A stretch of DNA of 64,000 bases from an uncultured Bacteroidales bacterium (GTDB taxonomy: Bacteria > Bacteroidota > Bacteroidia > Bacteroidales > Paludibacteraceae): assembly GCA_937910305.1 (NCBI GenBank), contig CALEPS010000140.1, positions 21,183 through 85,182 of the forward strand, written 5' to 3'. Below, piece by piece: positions 51,370-60,943 of this stretch. The stretch's first letter is position 1. Each line of letters starts with the position of its first letter. Below the pieces are notes generated by a model. It was given only the letters and a program-made list of their open reading frames with translations. It ran no database searches and was not told the DNA's origin. Position numbers and translations under genes: made by a program.

Positions 51370-51582
51370 TCAGCCTTCAACTTTTTTATCACACACGGAA
51401 ATCAATTCACAGGCGGAGCAGTCTCCGTCTGTTTTTGTTTTGCAGTCCTCGTCCTTTTCGACTTCTTCCTTGAGGGTTTGGTTTGGTTGGCTATTGTTCT
51501 TCTTCGCCTTTATGCGCTCATTGACCTCCGTGAGGGTGAGAACAACCACTGCCAATATAATAAATGCAATTAATGCTTTCAA
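51370..51582 (-). CDS. Small membrane-anchored cysteine-rich protein
   Basis: 70 residues: N-terminal helix (KALIAFIILAVVVLTLTEV), charged segment, then CKTKTDGDCSACELISVC. The layout resembles small FeoB-associated Cys-rich proteins, but no feo gene is nearby. Start is a TTG within a GAATTGAA repeat; no ATG alternative. A 17-bp gap separates it from parE on the same strand, so it is likely the last gene of the cca-parE transcript. Confidence 0.6.
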   Translation of the reverse strand: MKALIAFIILAVVVLTLTEVNERIKAKKNNSQPNQTLKEEVEKDEDCKTKTDGDCSACELISVCDKKVEG

Positions 51583-51610
51583 TTCTCAATTATCAATTAT
51601 CAATTATCAA
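51581..51610 (+). repeat. C-family repeat between parE and the small Cys-rich gene
   Basis: CAATTCTCAATTATCAATTA units; on the minus strand they supply the TTG start at 51582. Confidence 0.82.
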
Positions 51611-53612
51611 AATCCTCCACCTTGTCTTCTTCGATCACGAGGTTGTCGATGATGAACTGCTGCCGCTCGGTGGTGTTCTTGCCCATGTAATAAGCCAGCA
51701 GTTCTTTCACATTGTCGTCCTTGCGCAGCGTCACTTGGTCGAGCCGGATACCGGCACCGATGAACCCCTTGAACTCGTCCGGTGAGATCTCTCCCAGACC
51801 TTTGAATCGTGTGATCTCCGGCGTCTTGATCTTAGCCATTGCTTTCTGGCGTTCTTCCTCGGAATAGCAGTATATCGTCTGGCTCTTGTCCTTCACGCGG
51901 AAGAGCGGAGTCTGCAGGATATAGACGTGCCCTTTCTTGACCAGATCGGGGAAGAATTGGAGGAAGAAAGTGAGCATCAGCAGTCGTATGTGCATACCAT
52001 CGACATCGGCATCGGTGGCGATGATCACTTTGTTGTACCGCAACTCGTCCAGTCCGTCCTCTATGTTGAGCGCCGACTGGAGACAGTTGAACTCTTCGTT
52101 CTCATACACCACCTGTTTGGTCAGCCCATAGCAGTTGAGGGGTTTGCCTCGGAGGGAGAAAACGGCTTGTGTGCGGACGTCGCGGCTCTTGGTGATCGAA
52201 CCGGAAGCGGAGAGACCCTCGGTGATGAAGATGCAGCTCTCCAGTCGCAGATCGTCGTCGGCGTCCTTGCTGCTCTTCACCGGCTTGGGGTCGTTCAGGT
52301 GTATCTGGCAGTCACGCAACTTGGGGTTGTTGACCAGGTTCTTCTTCGCCCGCTCACGAGCCGCTTTCGTCACACCCGCTATCGCCTTGCGCTCTTTCTC
52401 GCTGTCCTGGATCTTCTGCAGCATGATCTCCACGGTCTGCGGAGTCTTGTGCAGGTAGTTGTCCAGTTGCTGTTTGACGAAGTCATTGACGAACTTGTTG
52501 ACGGAGATACCGCCGGAGGGGCTCATGTCTTTGGAGCCTAATTTGACTTTCGTCTGGCTCTCGAAGACCGGTTCTTCTACGTTGATGGCAATAGCGCCAA
52601 CCACGCCGTTGCGGATGTCCGCCAGCTCCTGGTTCTTGTTGAAGAACTCTTTGATGGTTCTGCCTATGGCTTCGCGGAAAGCGGTCTGGTGCGTTCCGCC
52701 CTGGATAGTATGCTGGCCGTTGACGAACGAGTAGTACTCGTCGCCGTTCTGGTCCGTGTGCGTCAGGGCTATCTCTATATCTTCTCCTACGATATGAATG
52801 ATCGGGTAGAGCGGCGAGACGGTCATGTTCTCCGTCAGCAGGTCCAGCAGACCGTTCTTGGAGACAAACTTCTTGCCGTTATAAACGAGTGTCAAGCCGG
52901 TGTTGAGATAGGCGTAGTTGCGCAGCAGTTCCTCGATATAGTCGTCCCGGAAATGGTAGTTCTCAAACAGCCCTTTGCTGTCGTCGGGCACAAACTCGAT
53001 GATCGTACCGCGTTTCTCCGGTCCGTTATAGTCCACTATCCCGGTGTCAGAGGTCAGTTTGCCTTGCGCGAACTCCGCCCTGCGCATCTTGCCCTCGCGG
53101 TAGGACTCTACGGCGAAGAAAGAGGACAGAGCATTGACAGCTTTGGTACCCACACCGTTCAGACCGACGGATTTCTTAAACGCCTTGCTGTCGTATTTGC
53201 CGCCGGTGTTGAGCACCGAGACAACCTCCACCAGTTTGCCCAGAGGGATACCGCGTCCGTAGTCTCGCACGCGCACCATCTGATGGCTTGTCTCTGTCTC
53301 TTGGTCCTTGGTCACTTGGTCACTTATCTCCACTTCAATCACCTTGCCTTCGCCCATGCGGTACTCATCGATGGAGTTGTCGATACTCTCTTTGATGAGC
53401 ACGTAGATGCCGTCGTCCGAGTGGCTTCCGTCGCCTAACTTGCCGATATACATACCCGGACGGCGCCGGATATGCTCCATGTCGTCGAGGTGGATGATGT
53501 TAGCCTCGCCGTACTCCACGGCTGAGCTTTCGACAGGCTCTATCCCGTCACCGGTAACCCGTAACCCGTCACCTCTCTTTCGACTTTCGTCTATATGTTT
53601 TTCTTCTGCCAT
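51600..53612 (-). CDS. parE: DNA topoisomerase IV subunit B
   Basis: 670 residues, GyrB/ParE family: GHKL ATPase ([27 protein letters not shown]), transducer, and TOPRIM ([21 protein letters not shown]). EGLSAS in place of the EGDSAG of gyrase and the short length point to ParE. The first 25 residues include a CCCGTAA-type repeat; a B-family repeat (53298-53330) adds [13 protein letters not shown] near residue 98. Starts inside the 3' end of cca (22-bp overlap). Confidence 0.9.
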   Translation of the reverse strand: MAEEKHIDESRKRGDGLRVTGDGIEPVESSAVEYGEANIIHLDDMEHIRRRPGMYIGKLGDGSHSDDGIYVLIKESIDNSIDEYRMGEGKVIEVEISDQVTKDQETETSHQMVRVRDYGRGIPLGKLVEVVSVLNTGGKYDSKAFKKSVGLNGVGTKAVNALSSFFAVESYREGKMRRAEFAQGKLTSDTGIVDYNGPEKRGTIIEFVPDDSKGLFENYHFRDDYIEELLRNYAYLNTGLTLVYNGKKFVSKNGLLDLLTENMTVSPLYPIIHIVGEDIEIALTHTDQNGDEYYSFVNGQHTIQGGTHQTAFREAIGRTIKEFFNKNQELADIRNGVVGAIAINVEEPVFESQTKVKLGSKDMSPSGGISVNKFVNDFVKQQLDNYLHKTPQTVEIMLQKIQDSEKERKAIAGVTKAARERAKKNLVNNPKLRDCQIHLNDPKPVKSSKDADDDLRLESCIFITEGLSASGSITKSRDVRTQAVFSLRGKPLNCYGLTKQVVYENEEFNCLQSALNIEDGLDELRYNKVIIATDADVDGMHIRLLMLTFFLQFFPDLVKKGHVYILQTPLFRVKDKSQTIYCYSEEERQKAMAKIKTPEITRFKGLGEISPDEFKGFIGAGIRLDQVTLRKDDNVKELLAYYMGKNTTERQQFIIDNLVIEEDKVEDFDN
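53298..53330 (+). repeat. B-family repeat in the parE ATPase domain
   Basis: CTTGGTCCTTGGTCACTTGG; coding strand reads DQVTKDQ, the polar orientation. Confidence 0.88.
53545..53575 (+). repeat. K-family heptad repeat (CCCGTAA) at the parE 5' end
   Basis: CCCGTCACCGGTAACCCGTA and CCCGTCA units, encoding [10 protein letters not shown]. Confidence 0.82.
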
Positions 53613-55129
53613 AATTCAATGATATATTGTTTCGCTGCCTCGTATTCGTTAGGGATGATACCGTCAAGGATAGCGTCCTTGACAGCGGCTTTCATCTCTC
53701 CTACGAGGGAACAGGGTTCAAGATGAAACATCTGCATGATCTCGTCGCCGTTGACTGGCGGCTGGAAATTGCGGATCCTGTCGCGTTCCTCCAGCTCCAC
53801 CATCTTCTGCCTTACCAGCCGGTAGTTGCGGTGGTACCGCTCCACTTTCTGTTCGTTGCGGCTGGTGATGTCTGCGTCGCATAGCATCATCAGGTCGTCT
53901 ATGTCGTCTCCGGCTTCGAAGAGCAGCCGTCTTACGGCGGAGTCGGTCACGGTGTCCTCTATCAGGTTGATCGGTCGCATATGCAGGTCCACCATCTTCT
54001 TCACGTACTCCATCTTCTCGTTCAGCGGCAGTTTCATCCGCGCGAAGATCTTCGGTACCATCTTGGCGCCGATATAGTTGTGGTTGCGGAATGTCCATCC
54101 GGCTTGCGGGTCCCATTGCTTGCTCCGCGGCTTGCCTATGTCGTGCAGAAGCGCCGCCCACCGCAGCCATAAAATACTATCTCGGTCTGTCAGCGAAGCG
54201 GTCTGTATTCTGTCAGCGAAGCGGTCTTTACTCTGTAGCTCCGCTACATTGTCCAATACCTTCAGGGTGTGGTAGAACACGTCCTTGTGTCCGCGGCCCT
54301 CTTTGACCTCCACGCCTTTGAGTGCCGCCAGTTCGGGGAAGATGAGCGGCAGCAGACCTGTCTTGTCCAGCAATATCCAGCCCTCCGAAGGACGGCGGCT
54401 CAGCATGATCTTGTTCAGTTCCTCCGCAATCCGCTCTTTGGTGATGATACCGATGCGCTCTTTGTTGCGGGCGATGGCATCGAAGGTCTCGCCGTCGAGG
54501 TTGAATCCTAATTGCGTGGCAAAACGGATGGCGCGCATCATACGCAGCGGGTCGTCGCTGAAGGTGATGTCCGGGTCCAGCGGCGTCCGGATGATACACC
54601 GCTCCAAGTCTCCCATTCCGTCAAACGGATCCAGCAACTCGCCATAAGTCTTTTGACTTTCGACTTTCGACTTTCGACTATTCAAACAAATCGCCATGGC
54701 GTTGATAGTGAAATCGCGCCTGTTCTGGTCTTCCTCCAGAGTCCCGTCCTCTACTATCGGGTTGCGGCTGTCATGCCGGTAACTCTCTCTGCGCGCACCG
54801 ACGAACTCCAGTTCCTGACCTTTATGTTTTACTTGTGCAGTGCCGTAGGTCTTGAAGACAGCGAGATGCGCACCTTTTCCCAGCCGCTTTGCCACCGCCT
54901 CTGCCAACAGGATACCTATTCCCGAGCGTCCATCTTCCTTTTCTCTCCCCTTGAGGGGGAGTTGGAGGGGGTTATCAACTACTACTACATCTATGTCGTC
55001 GGACGGTCTATGGAGAAACAAGTCCCTTACCCAGCCGCCGATGACATAACATTCCAACCCCAACCGGTCGGCTTCTTCGCCGATCAGATGCAGGATAGGT
55101 TGCTCTATTTTGGGGTCTGTGATCTTCAT
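53591..55129 (-). CDS. cca: tRNA CCA-adding enzyme / poly(A)-polymerase family nucleotidyltransferase
   Basis: 512 residues, class II nucleotidyltransferase: [46 protein letters not shown], then an HD domain (ALLHDIGKP). Completes or repairs tRNA 3' ends. Three repeats are in frame: D-family (54945-54980, reversed orientation, [11 protein letters not shown]), A-family (54647-54685, [10 protein letters not shown]) and H-family (54179-54240, [17 protein letters not shown]). The start at 55129 ([10 protein letters not shown]) is preferred; 55135 is possible. Confidence 0.93.
   Translation of the reverse strand: MKITDPKIEQPILHLIGEEADRLGLECYVIGGWVRDLFLHRPSDDIDVVVVDNPLQLPLKGREKEDGRSGIGILLAEAVAKRLGKGAHLAVFKTYGTAQVKHKGQELEFVGARRESYRHDSRNPIVEDGTLEEDQNRRDFTINAMAICLNSRKSKVESQKTYGELLDPFDGMGDLERCIIRTPLDPDITFSDDPLRMMRAIRFATQLGFNLDGETFDAIARNKERIGIITKERIAEELNKIMLSRRPSEGWILLDKTGLLPLIFPELAALKGVEVKEGRGHKDVFYHTLKVLDNVAELQSKDRFADRIQTASLTDRDSILWLRWAALLHDIGKPRSKQWDPQAGWTFRNHNYIGAKMVPKIFARMKLPLNEKMEYVKKMVDLHMRPINLIEDTVTDSAVRRLLFEAGDDIDDLMMLCDADITSRNEQKVERYHRNYRLVRQKMVELEERDRIRNFQPPVNGDEIMQMFHLEPCSLVGEMKAAVKDAILDGIIPNEYEAAKQYIIELWQKKNI
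54179..54240 (+). repeat. H-family repeat in cca
   Basis: Two to three copies of GCGGTCTGTCAGCGAA-type sequence, opposite to the orientation used in AroA relative to coding. Confidence 0.85.
54647..54685 (+). repeat. A-family repeat in cca
   Basis: TCTTTTGACTTTCGACTTTC; coding strand reads [10 protein letters not shown]. Confidence 0.9.
54945..54980 (+). repeat. D-family repeat in cca, reverse to coding
   Basis: TCTCTCCCCTTGAGGGGGAG then TTGGAGGGGGTT. Confidence 0.85.
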
Positions 55130-55146
55130 TTGCACAAATTAGCGTG

Positions 55147-55178
55147 CAAATTTACAACTTTTTTTTGAGATATACAAA
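55147..55178 (-). promoter_or_regulatory. Promoter for cca-parE
   Basis: On the minus strand TTTG (55178-55175), 20 nt, TAAATTTG (55154-55147). Confidence 0.78.
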
Positions 55179-55313
55179 AAAAATAATAAATACTTTGTCA
55201 GATTTGTCATTATTTCTTGCTTTTCTCTTGTGAAATTCAAAAAATTGTTGTTGCGGGAAGGAGTAATCTTTGATTATGCAGCCGGCATTTAAATCTAGCA
55301 GAAACAGAGTTTG

Positions 55314-55399
55314 TATGGTCTAGCTATGGTCTAGCTATGGTCTAGCATTAAGTAGCAATTATACAGCAATTACACAACAATTACACAACAATTGCATTG
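55314..55399 (+). repeat. Two adjacent 11-bp tandem arrays upstream of rpsP
   Basis: TATGGTCTAGC three times (55314-55346), then CAATTACACAA-type units four times (55356-55399). The region 55179-55642 otherwise holds the rpsP promoter and leader and no gene. Confidence 0.85.
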
Positions 55400-55475
55400 C
55401 GGTGATGCAGGGTTAATGTTTTGCCGCCTAAATCGGACGAATTTTCATATAATTTGACAAAAAAGTGACTAAAAT

Positions 55476-55507
55476 CTTGTGTATGTCAAAAAAAAGCAGT
55501 AATTTTG
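55476..55507 (+). promoter_or_regulatory. Promoter for rpsP
   Basis: CTTG (55476-55479), 20 nt, TAATTTTG (55500-55507). Gives a leader of about 130 nt, which includes a J-family repeat (GTACGATGTACGAAGG, 55555-55577). Confidence 0.78.
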
Positions 55508-55642
55508 CAGGCTTTTTCGAGTAAAAAGCACGCCAAGAAAATGTACAAAGGACGAAAGTACGATGTACGAAGGTCCAGTACTTAATTATTAACCCGGGCA
55601 AGAATTCGTGTAATTCACCGCCCACAAAACAAACAAAAACAA

Positions 55643-56206
55643 ATGGCAACAAAGATTCGTTTGGCTCGTTATGGTCACAAAGACTATGCTTTCTACCACA
55701 TCGTAGTAGCAGACAGCCGCTCGCCGCGTGACGGCAAATTTATCGAACGTCTCGGTTCGTTCAACCCGAACACCAACCCTGCAACCGTAGTGCTCAACTT
55801 CGAGCGCGCCCTGTACTGGGTAGGCGTAGGTGCACAGCCGACAGACACCGTACGTACGATCCTTTCTAACGAAGGCGTACTCCTCTGCAAACACTTGCAA
55901 GGCGGTGTTGCCAAAGGTGCTTTCAGCGAGGAAGAGGCTCAACGCCGCTTCGAGGCTTGGAAAGCGCAGAAAGATGCTAAGAATGGCAAGATCAGCCAGG
56001 CTGAGGCAGACAAGAAAGCCGCTGCAGCAAAGGCTCTTCACAACCAGGAGATTGAGACCAACAAAGCTAAAGCTGCTGCTATCGCTGAGAAGCGTGCTGC
56101 TGCTGACGCTGCGCTCGCTGCTGCCGCTCAAGAGGCTGCACAGGAGGCTGCTGCCGCTGAGGCAGAGGCTAACGGCGAAGCTCCTGCAGAAGAGGCTGAG
56201 GCATAA
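55643..56206 (+). CDS. rpsP: 30S ribosomal protein S16 with Ala-rich extension
   Basis: 187 residues. The first 80 are canonical S16 ([44 protein letters not shown]). The remainder is a Lys/Ala/Glu-rich, probably helical or disordered tail, usual in Bacteroidota S16 but absent from E. coli. Own promoter with long leader and a strong terminator, so it may be monocistronic. Confidence 0.97.
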   Translation: MATKIRLARYGHKDYAFYHIVVADSRSPRDGKFIERLGSFNPNTNPATVVLNFERALYWVGVGAQPTDTVRTILSNEGVLLCKHLQGGVAKGAFSEEEAQRRFEAWKAQKDAKNGKISQAEADKKAAAAKALHNQEIETNKAKAAAIAEKRAAADAALAAAAQEAAQEAAAAEAEANGEAPAEEAEA

Positions 56207-56230
56207 GCCGTCAGCTGTCAGCCATCAGAC

Positions 56231-56266
56231 AGAAGCCCGGAACATTCGTTTCGGGCTTCTCTTTTA
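56231..56266 (+). terminator. Terminator after rpsP
   Basis: AGAAGCCCG/CGGGCTTCT stem (56231-56239, 56252-56260) followed by CTTTTATAG. It overlaps the convergent acyltransferase stop. An E-family repeat (CAGCTGT/CAGCCAT) lies just before at 56207-56230. Confidence 0.85.
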
Positions 56267-57370
56267 TAGTTTAATCCCAAGTTTATCCTTGAAGTAGCCG
56301 AATAGATAATGCCATGCCACAGGTAGCACGACCTCCAATCCGACCAGTGCCCAGCAATCAAGCCGCGCCGGCATGAACCATATAGAAGAACGGAAAGCAT
56401 CCACTAACTCCGGCTCCGTGCCCAAATGGATAAGCGCCCATCCGACCGCCAGTTTGACCAGCAGATGATGGGTCATGATATCCCATGTGGACTCACTCAC
56501 GGCTTTCTCTATCCCGTTCGGAACAACATACCGCTCAATAATCCCGGCTATCCGAACCCACAGCAAGATACCCGCTATCGCCATCAGCAGCGGCGTAATA
56601 ACCCGCCCTCCGTAATTCATCCATGCCAGCGAATAAGGTACTTCCCCGCCTATGTGTACTACGAGATACGAAACCAGAAGGCATGCCGGAATAAGAATCC
56701 ATGAACTCAGCCTCTCTATATATGGCTCTATATACTTTCTATAATATTTGCCGAAATGTATGAAGAAGAGCGCGTAACTGACATGCAGAGGCAGATACCA
56801 ATAATGCGACATCTGCGCCAGAGATGCGAAACGCAGTCCCGCTATCGCCAGCAGCAGATACACCCCTAACATCACATGATCGTTCACCCGGCGCAGCACA
56901 ATATTCAGCACCCCGTACATCAGCAAGGCAGGATAGAGCATGCCTACAAACCAAGTAGCCAGATTGAGGGTGTATTGGTGCCCCGTCACAAACGGCTCGA
57001 CCAACAAGGAATTGAATGACCAGATACTATCGAGAGAAGGCAAATAATCTACCACATTCCTCCAAACCAGAAGAGAGACAATTCCGGCATAAACGATATT
57101 CCATCCCAATAGCGGCAGAGCAAGCCCTTTCGTCTTCTTCCATAGAAAAGACGGGTACTTCTCCCACGTCAGATCCCAGAAGAAATAGCCGCTGGCAAAC
57201 AGAAAGATAGCCAGCCTGTACGGCGCCATCGGGAAATAGATGTCAAACCATGTAAAACCCGGATGGGGAAAATTATGTCCCCATACAACTAGTACAATAG
57301 CTATTGCGCGGAGGATGTCCATGCGCCGGTTGCGCGGATGAAGCGATATTTCCTTTGCAGTACTCGTCAT
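56264..57370 (-). CDS. Acyltransferase family 3 membrane protein
   Basis: 368 residues, about ten membrane helices: RMDILRAIAIVLVVWGHN (the catalytic His of the family), FLFASGYFFWDL, YWYLPLHVSYALFFI. Such enzymes O-acetylate surface polysaccharides. The start at 57370 follows from the promoter at 57388-57419; earlier ATGs are upstream of the transcript. First gene, divergent, of the glycan locus. Confidence 0.9.
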   Translation of the reverse strand: MTSTAKEISLHPRNRRMDILRAIAIVLVVWGHNFPHPGFTWFDIYFPMAPYRLAIFLFASGYFFWDLTWEKYPSFLWKKTKGLALPLLGWNIVYAGIVSLLVWRNVVDYLPSLDSIWSFNSLLVEPFVTGHQYTLNLATWFVGMLYPALLMYGVLNIVLRRVNDHVMLGVYLLLAIAGLRFASLAQMSHYWYLPLHVSYALFFIHFGKYYRKYIEPYIERLSSWILIPACLLVSYLVVHIGGEVPYSLAWMNYGGRVITPLLMAIAGILLWVRIAGIIERYVVPNGIEKAVSESTWDIMTHHLLVKLAVGWALIHLGTEPELVDAFRSSIWFMPARLDCWALVGLEVVLPVAWHYLFGYFKDKLGIKL

Positions 57371-57387
57371 TTTTCTTAATTTCGCTG

Positions 57388-57419
57388 CAAAATTACACAA
57401 AATAATTGAATTACACAAA
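57388..57419 (-). promoter_or_regulatory. Promoter for the acyltransferase
   Basis: On the minus strand TTTG (57419-57416), 20 nt, TAATTTTG (57395-57388). Confidence 0.77.
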
Positions 57420-57423
57420 AAAA

Positions 57424-57455
57424 ATTGCACATGTGCAAAAATTGTTGTATCTTTG
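57424..57455 (+). promoter_or_regulatory. Promoter for the glycan operon
   Basis: ATTG (57424-57427), 20 nt, TATCTTTG (57448-57455). The palindrome TTGCACATGTGCAA overlaps its -33 box, similar in form to the one at 10030-10045. Confidence 0.77.
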
Positions 57456-57489
57456 CGCCCTTAAATGTTCTTATGAAAGGAGCCCGACT

Positions 57490-58398
57490 ATGCCGAAAGC
57501 AAGTGTCATAATGCCTAATTACAACCATGCGCCGTATTTGAAGGAACGCATGGAGAGTATTCTCGCGCAGGAGTATCCGGATTTTGAGGTGATCCTGCTG
57601 GACGACGCATCGACGGACGAGAGCGTAGCGGTATTGCGGACCTACGAGAGCGATCCGCGTGTCAAAACGCTTATCGTCAACGGGAGCAACTCCGGCAACA
57701 CGTTTCTCCAATGGCAGCGCGGGCTGGAGGAAGCTACGGGCGAGTATGTCTGGATCGCGGAGAGCGACGACGTGGCAGAACCGACTCTGTTAAGCCGTCT
57801 GGTAGCCGCCATAGAGAAAGAGGACGCGGTGCTCGCTTTTTGCCACAGCCGGTGGATCGACAGCGAAGGCAGACCTATCTCCCGCAAGCGTGACTCGATA
57901 TGGAAACGTACGTGGGCAATGGACGGAGAGACTTTTATACGGCGGTACCTGCTCGGCTACAGCCATATATGCAATGCCTCTGCGGTGGTCTTCCGCCGTT
58001 CGGCGGCTCTGAACGTGGACATGTCGCAAGTAGCGCAGTTCACCGCCTCCGGCGACCGCCTCTTCTGGATCCGCATGGCTTCGCAGGGACGCGTGGCATA
58101 CCTCCCGCAGACGCTTAATAACTTCCGCCAGCATACCCATAAGGTTTCCGGAGGTGCCGAATACCAGGGGCTCAATATCGTACAGGACCACGAGATATAC
58201 CGTCTTGTCTCGCCGGGGCTTGGTCTCTCTGCTCATGAGCGGAATGTGATCTGCGGCTATCATTGGAAAGCTATGCACCGGCCGACCGTGTCTCCCGAAG
58301 GGCAGTTGAGCGCCCTTGCGGCTTGGCATGAAGAACTCGAATTCGGACGGATGGCATTCCTGTTTTACCTGCTCCATAGAGCCAAAGAGAAATGCTGA
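57490..58398 (+). CDS. Glycosyltransferase family 2
   Basis: 302 residues, GT-A fold: ASVIMPNYNHAPYL, LLDDASTDES, WIAESDDVAEP (DxD site), FTASGDRLFW. Cytosolic face of the inner membrane. ATG at 57490 is the only start downstream of the promoter. Overlaps the polymerase gene by 7 bp. Sugar unknown. Confidence 0.92.
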   Translation: MPKASVIMPNYNHAPYLKERMESILAQEYPDFEVILLDDASTDESVAVLRTYESDPRVKTLIVNGSNSGNTFLQWQRGLEEATGEYVWIAESDDVAEPTLLSRLVAAIEKEDAVLAFCHSRWIDSEGRPISRKRDSIWKRTWAMDGETFIRRYLLGYSHICNASAVVFRRSAALNVDMSQVAQFTASGDRLFWIRMASQGRVAYLPQTLNNFRQHTHKVSGGAEYQGLNIVQDHEIYRLVSPGLGLSAHERNVICGYHWKAMHRPTVSPEGQLSALAAWHEELEFGRMAFLFYLLHRAKEKC

Positions 58399-59789
58399 CC
58401 TACCTGCTCAATATTGCTTTTGCCATCGTGGCTACGGTGCTCTATATCCAAGCGCCGTGGACGTACAGTTACGACTATTGCGTAACCCTCATGGCGTGCT
58501 TTATTGCGCAAAATGTGCTTTTCTTTGCTACCAACAAACGCAAGAACTGGCTGGGCTTTGAGTTCTTCTTTGCCCTCTCGTTCTTCCTCGTCAATTTCGT
58601 CTATCCGGTCTTCTATGCGCCGACTGAGCGCATCTATTGGTCCTTCTTCTCTTTCTCGTTTAATGATAATTACGTCACGCGGGCTACCGCTTTGGCTTAT
58701 TTCGGCTACGCATGGTACATGCTGGGTGCAACACGGCTGTTGCAACTGAACCGCGAAGAACCGGACAAACCCACTTTCACCATCTCTATGCGCCAGTATC
58801 TTTGGTTCTTCGGTATCACCATGGTAGCATGGGCGCTCTTTGTCGTTACCGGCGGACTGGCTGCGCTACAGAGCGTCTATGCCGAGGGTGCGAACCTCCG
58901 GGACGTAGGTATCTACAGCTATTTCAACAATATCTTCACCATCGGTTGTTACCTGATGGCGATATTCCTTTTCCGCCTGCCGAAGCAGAAATGGTGGTTC
59001 TACCTGGCGGTGATAGCCGCTTTCATGCTTATTCTGCTCTCGACCGGCAGCCGCCAGCTGGCAGTCAGTCTGGCATTGATCCTTATAGTGGGATTCAGCA
59101 TGTATGTCTACCGTTTCCGTTGGTGGCAGGTGCTGACGCTGGTAGCAGGCGGTTCTATAGCCCTCTTCCTCGTCATGACCCTTCGCACGGAGGGACTGGA
59201 CCCCGGGGCATGGCAGGCCAAGTTAGCCCATCTCAAGTTAGAGGAGTTCTGGGATATATACGAGGACCTGATCGTCAATGACGTCAATCTCTTCCGCCTT
59301 TTCGGTTGGGCGCAGGAGAATGACCTTACCTGGTTTCAGGGCATGACGCTTGACATCGCTTCGCCTATACCGGGATTAGGAGGCTATATCATTGCTCATT
59401 CGGACGTGCCGCCTCAGATGCTGCACGGCGGTGATCTGCCTTCGTACCTCTTCCTCGGACCGGACGCGGAGTGGGGAACGGGCACGAACATGGTAGGCGA
59501 GGCATACCGCTCGTTCGGGGCGGTAGGTACCGCAATCGCTATGTTTCTGATCGGACTGTGGGTGAAGGAGAGTTTCTACCGCGCGAAGGACAGCGTCTAT
59601 TGGTATCTGATGTCTTTCCTGCTGGTCGGGCATGCACTCATCTATCCGCGTGCGCCGCTGCTCTTCGATCCGCGGTTGGTGACCTGGAGCCTGTTGCTAC
59701 TGGCGATTGTCATGACCATAACCACCCACCAGACCCAAATAGTGAATTGGATCGAATCCATCGGTAAAAAGAAGGAGGTGCAGTCATGA
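58392..59789 (+). CDS. Wzy-like oligosaccharide repeat-unit polymerase
   Basis: 465 residues with about 11 membrane helices and a large periplasmic loop in the C-terminal half (about 255-370), the layout of O-antigen polymerases. Seen: STGSRQLAVSLALILIVG and a loop with GTGTNMVGEAYRSFG. It would join lipid-linked repeat units. Overlaps both neighbours by a few bases. Confidence 0.85.
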   Translation: MLTYLLNIAFAIVATVLYIQAPWTYSYDYCVTLMACFIAQNVLFFATNKRKNWLGFEFFFALSFFLVNFVYPVFYAPTERIYWSFFSFSFNDNYVTRATALAYFGYAWYMLGATRLLQLNREEPDKPTFTISMRQYLWFFGITMVAWALFVVTGGLAALQSVYAEGANLRDVGIYSYFNNIFTIGCYLMAIFLFRLPKQKWWFYLAVIAAFMLILLSTGSRQLAVSLALILIVGFSMYVYRFRWWQVLTLVAGGSIALFLVMTLRTEGLDPGAWQAKLAHLKLEEFWDIYEDLIVNDVNLFRLFGWAQENDLTWFQGMTLDIASPIPGLGGYIIAHSDVPPQMLHGGDLPSYLFLGPDAEWGTGTNMVGEAYRSFGAVGTAIAMFLIGLWVKESFYRAKDSVYWYLMSFLLVGHALIYPRAPLLFDPRLVTWSLLLLAIVMTITTHQTQIVNWIESIGKKKEVQS

Positions 59790-60943
59790 GAATCCTTTAT
59801 TGTATCCCGGCACTATATAACTCCGGCGGCATGGAGCGTGTGCTGACCCAGAAAGTGAACTGGTTGGCAGCACACACGGAGCATGAGATCACGATCCTGA
59901 CGACGGAGCCGGCGCCCGAAGGGGAAAAGAAGATATGGTTTCCGCTGGACAAGCGGGTGAAGGCGATAATTCTTCCGGTGAATTTTAATGCCGACTATAA
60001 CAAACCGTTGCCGGCTAAATGGTGGAGTCACATGGATCGTATGTGGCTGTACAAAGCATGCCTTGCCGACTACATACGTGCAAATAAAATAGACCTCTGT
60101 ATCTCGCTGGGAGGCAAAGAGATAGCTTTTCTGCACAAACTGCCATGCCGCACGATCGCCGAGATGCACTTCGCCATGAACCAGCGGCGGCAGCTGATAG
60201 AGGCGAACCATAAAAGTCTCTTCTGGTCCTTACTGGGACGTATCCGTACGCGGCAGCTGGTGCGCGCCGTGAAGCCTTTGGAGCGGCTGGTGGTACTGAC
60301 CGAAGCAGACAAAGCAGCCTGGGAGAAAGCCGGTTGCACGAACGTGACCGTCATACCCAATCCGTGTGCGATAAATAGTCGAAAGTCGAAAGTCGAAAGT
60401 CGAAAGACCAAGACGGTGCTGGCGGTTGGGCGGTTGCATGAGCAGAAAGGCTTTGACCTTCTTCTGCAGGCATGGAATGAAGTACGAAGGAAAGATGTAC
60501 GATGTACGAAGGACTGGTGTTTGCGCATTGTGGGCGAGGGTCCGCAACGGGCGGCACTGGAGCGGCAGATACGAGAGCAAGGTTTGGGGCACGTAGTGCT
60601 GGCAGGCCGGAGCGCAGATATGGAGGAAGAATACGCTGCGGCTTCGCTCTTTGTGCTCTCTTCGCGGTATGAAGGATTGCCTTTGGCATTGATAGAGGCG
60701 ATGTGGTGCGGTGTGCCCTGTGTGGCTTTCGACTGTCCGCAGGGACCGGCGGAACTCTTGGCAGACGGCAGAGGATGGCTGGTAGAGAACGGCAATGTGG
60801 AAAAATTGACACAACAGATTATCTATGCTATATCGCACCCGGAAGAAGCCGCCGCTCGTGCGCAGAAAGCACAGGCTTTCGCGCAGGCGACTTACAGCGA
60901 GGCGGCAATCATGCCGCAGTGGGAAAAGGTGATCGGGAATTGA
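59786..60943 (+). CDS. Glycosyltransferase family 4 (first)
   Basis: 385 residues, GT-B fold: YNSGGMERVLTQKVNWLA at the N terminus, TVIPNPC, AVGRLHEQKGFDLLLQAW, EGLPLALIEAMWCGVPCVAF (EX7E donor site). Two repeats are in frame: A-family (60375-60412, [10 protein letters not shown]) just after NPCAIN and J-family (60478-60515, VRRKDVRCTKDW). Family members use UDP- or GDP-sugars. Confidence 0.93.
   Translation: MRILYCIPALYNSGGMERVLTQKVNWLAAHTEHEITILTTEPAPEGEKKIWFPLDKRVKAIILPVNFNADYNKPLPAKWWSHMDRMWLYKACLADYIRANKIDLCISLGGKEIAFLHKLPCRTIAEMHFAMNQRRQLIEANHKSLFWSLLGRIRTRQLVRAVKPLERLVVLTEADKAAWEKAGCTNVTVIPNPCAINSRKSKVESRKTKTVLAVGRLHEQKGFDLLLQAWNEVRRKDVRCTKDWCLRIVGEGPQRAALERQIREQGLGHVVLAGRSADMEEEYAAASLFVLSSRYEGLPLALIEAMWCGVPCVAFDCPQGPAELLADGRGWLVENGNVEKLTQQIIYAISHPEEAAARAQKAQAFAQATYSEAAIMPQWEKVIGN
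60375..60412 (+). repeat. A-family repeat in the first GT4 gene
   Basis: Five near-perfect AGTCGAA units, in frame. Confidence 0.92.

Noticed and set aside
51600..53612. gyrB instead of parE
   Set aside because: EGLSAS in place of EGDSAG, and length 670, fit Bacteroidota ParE better.
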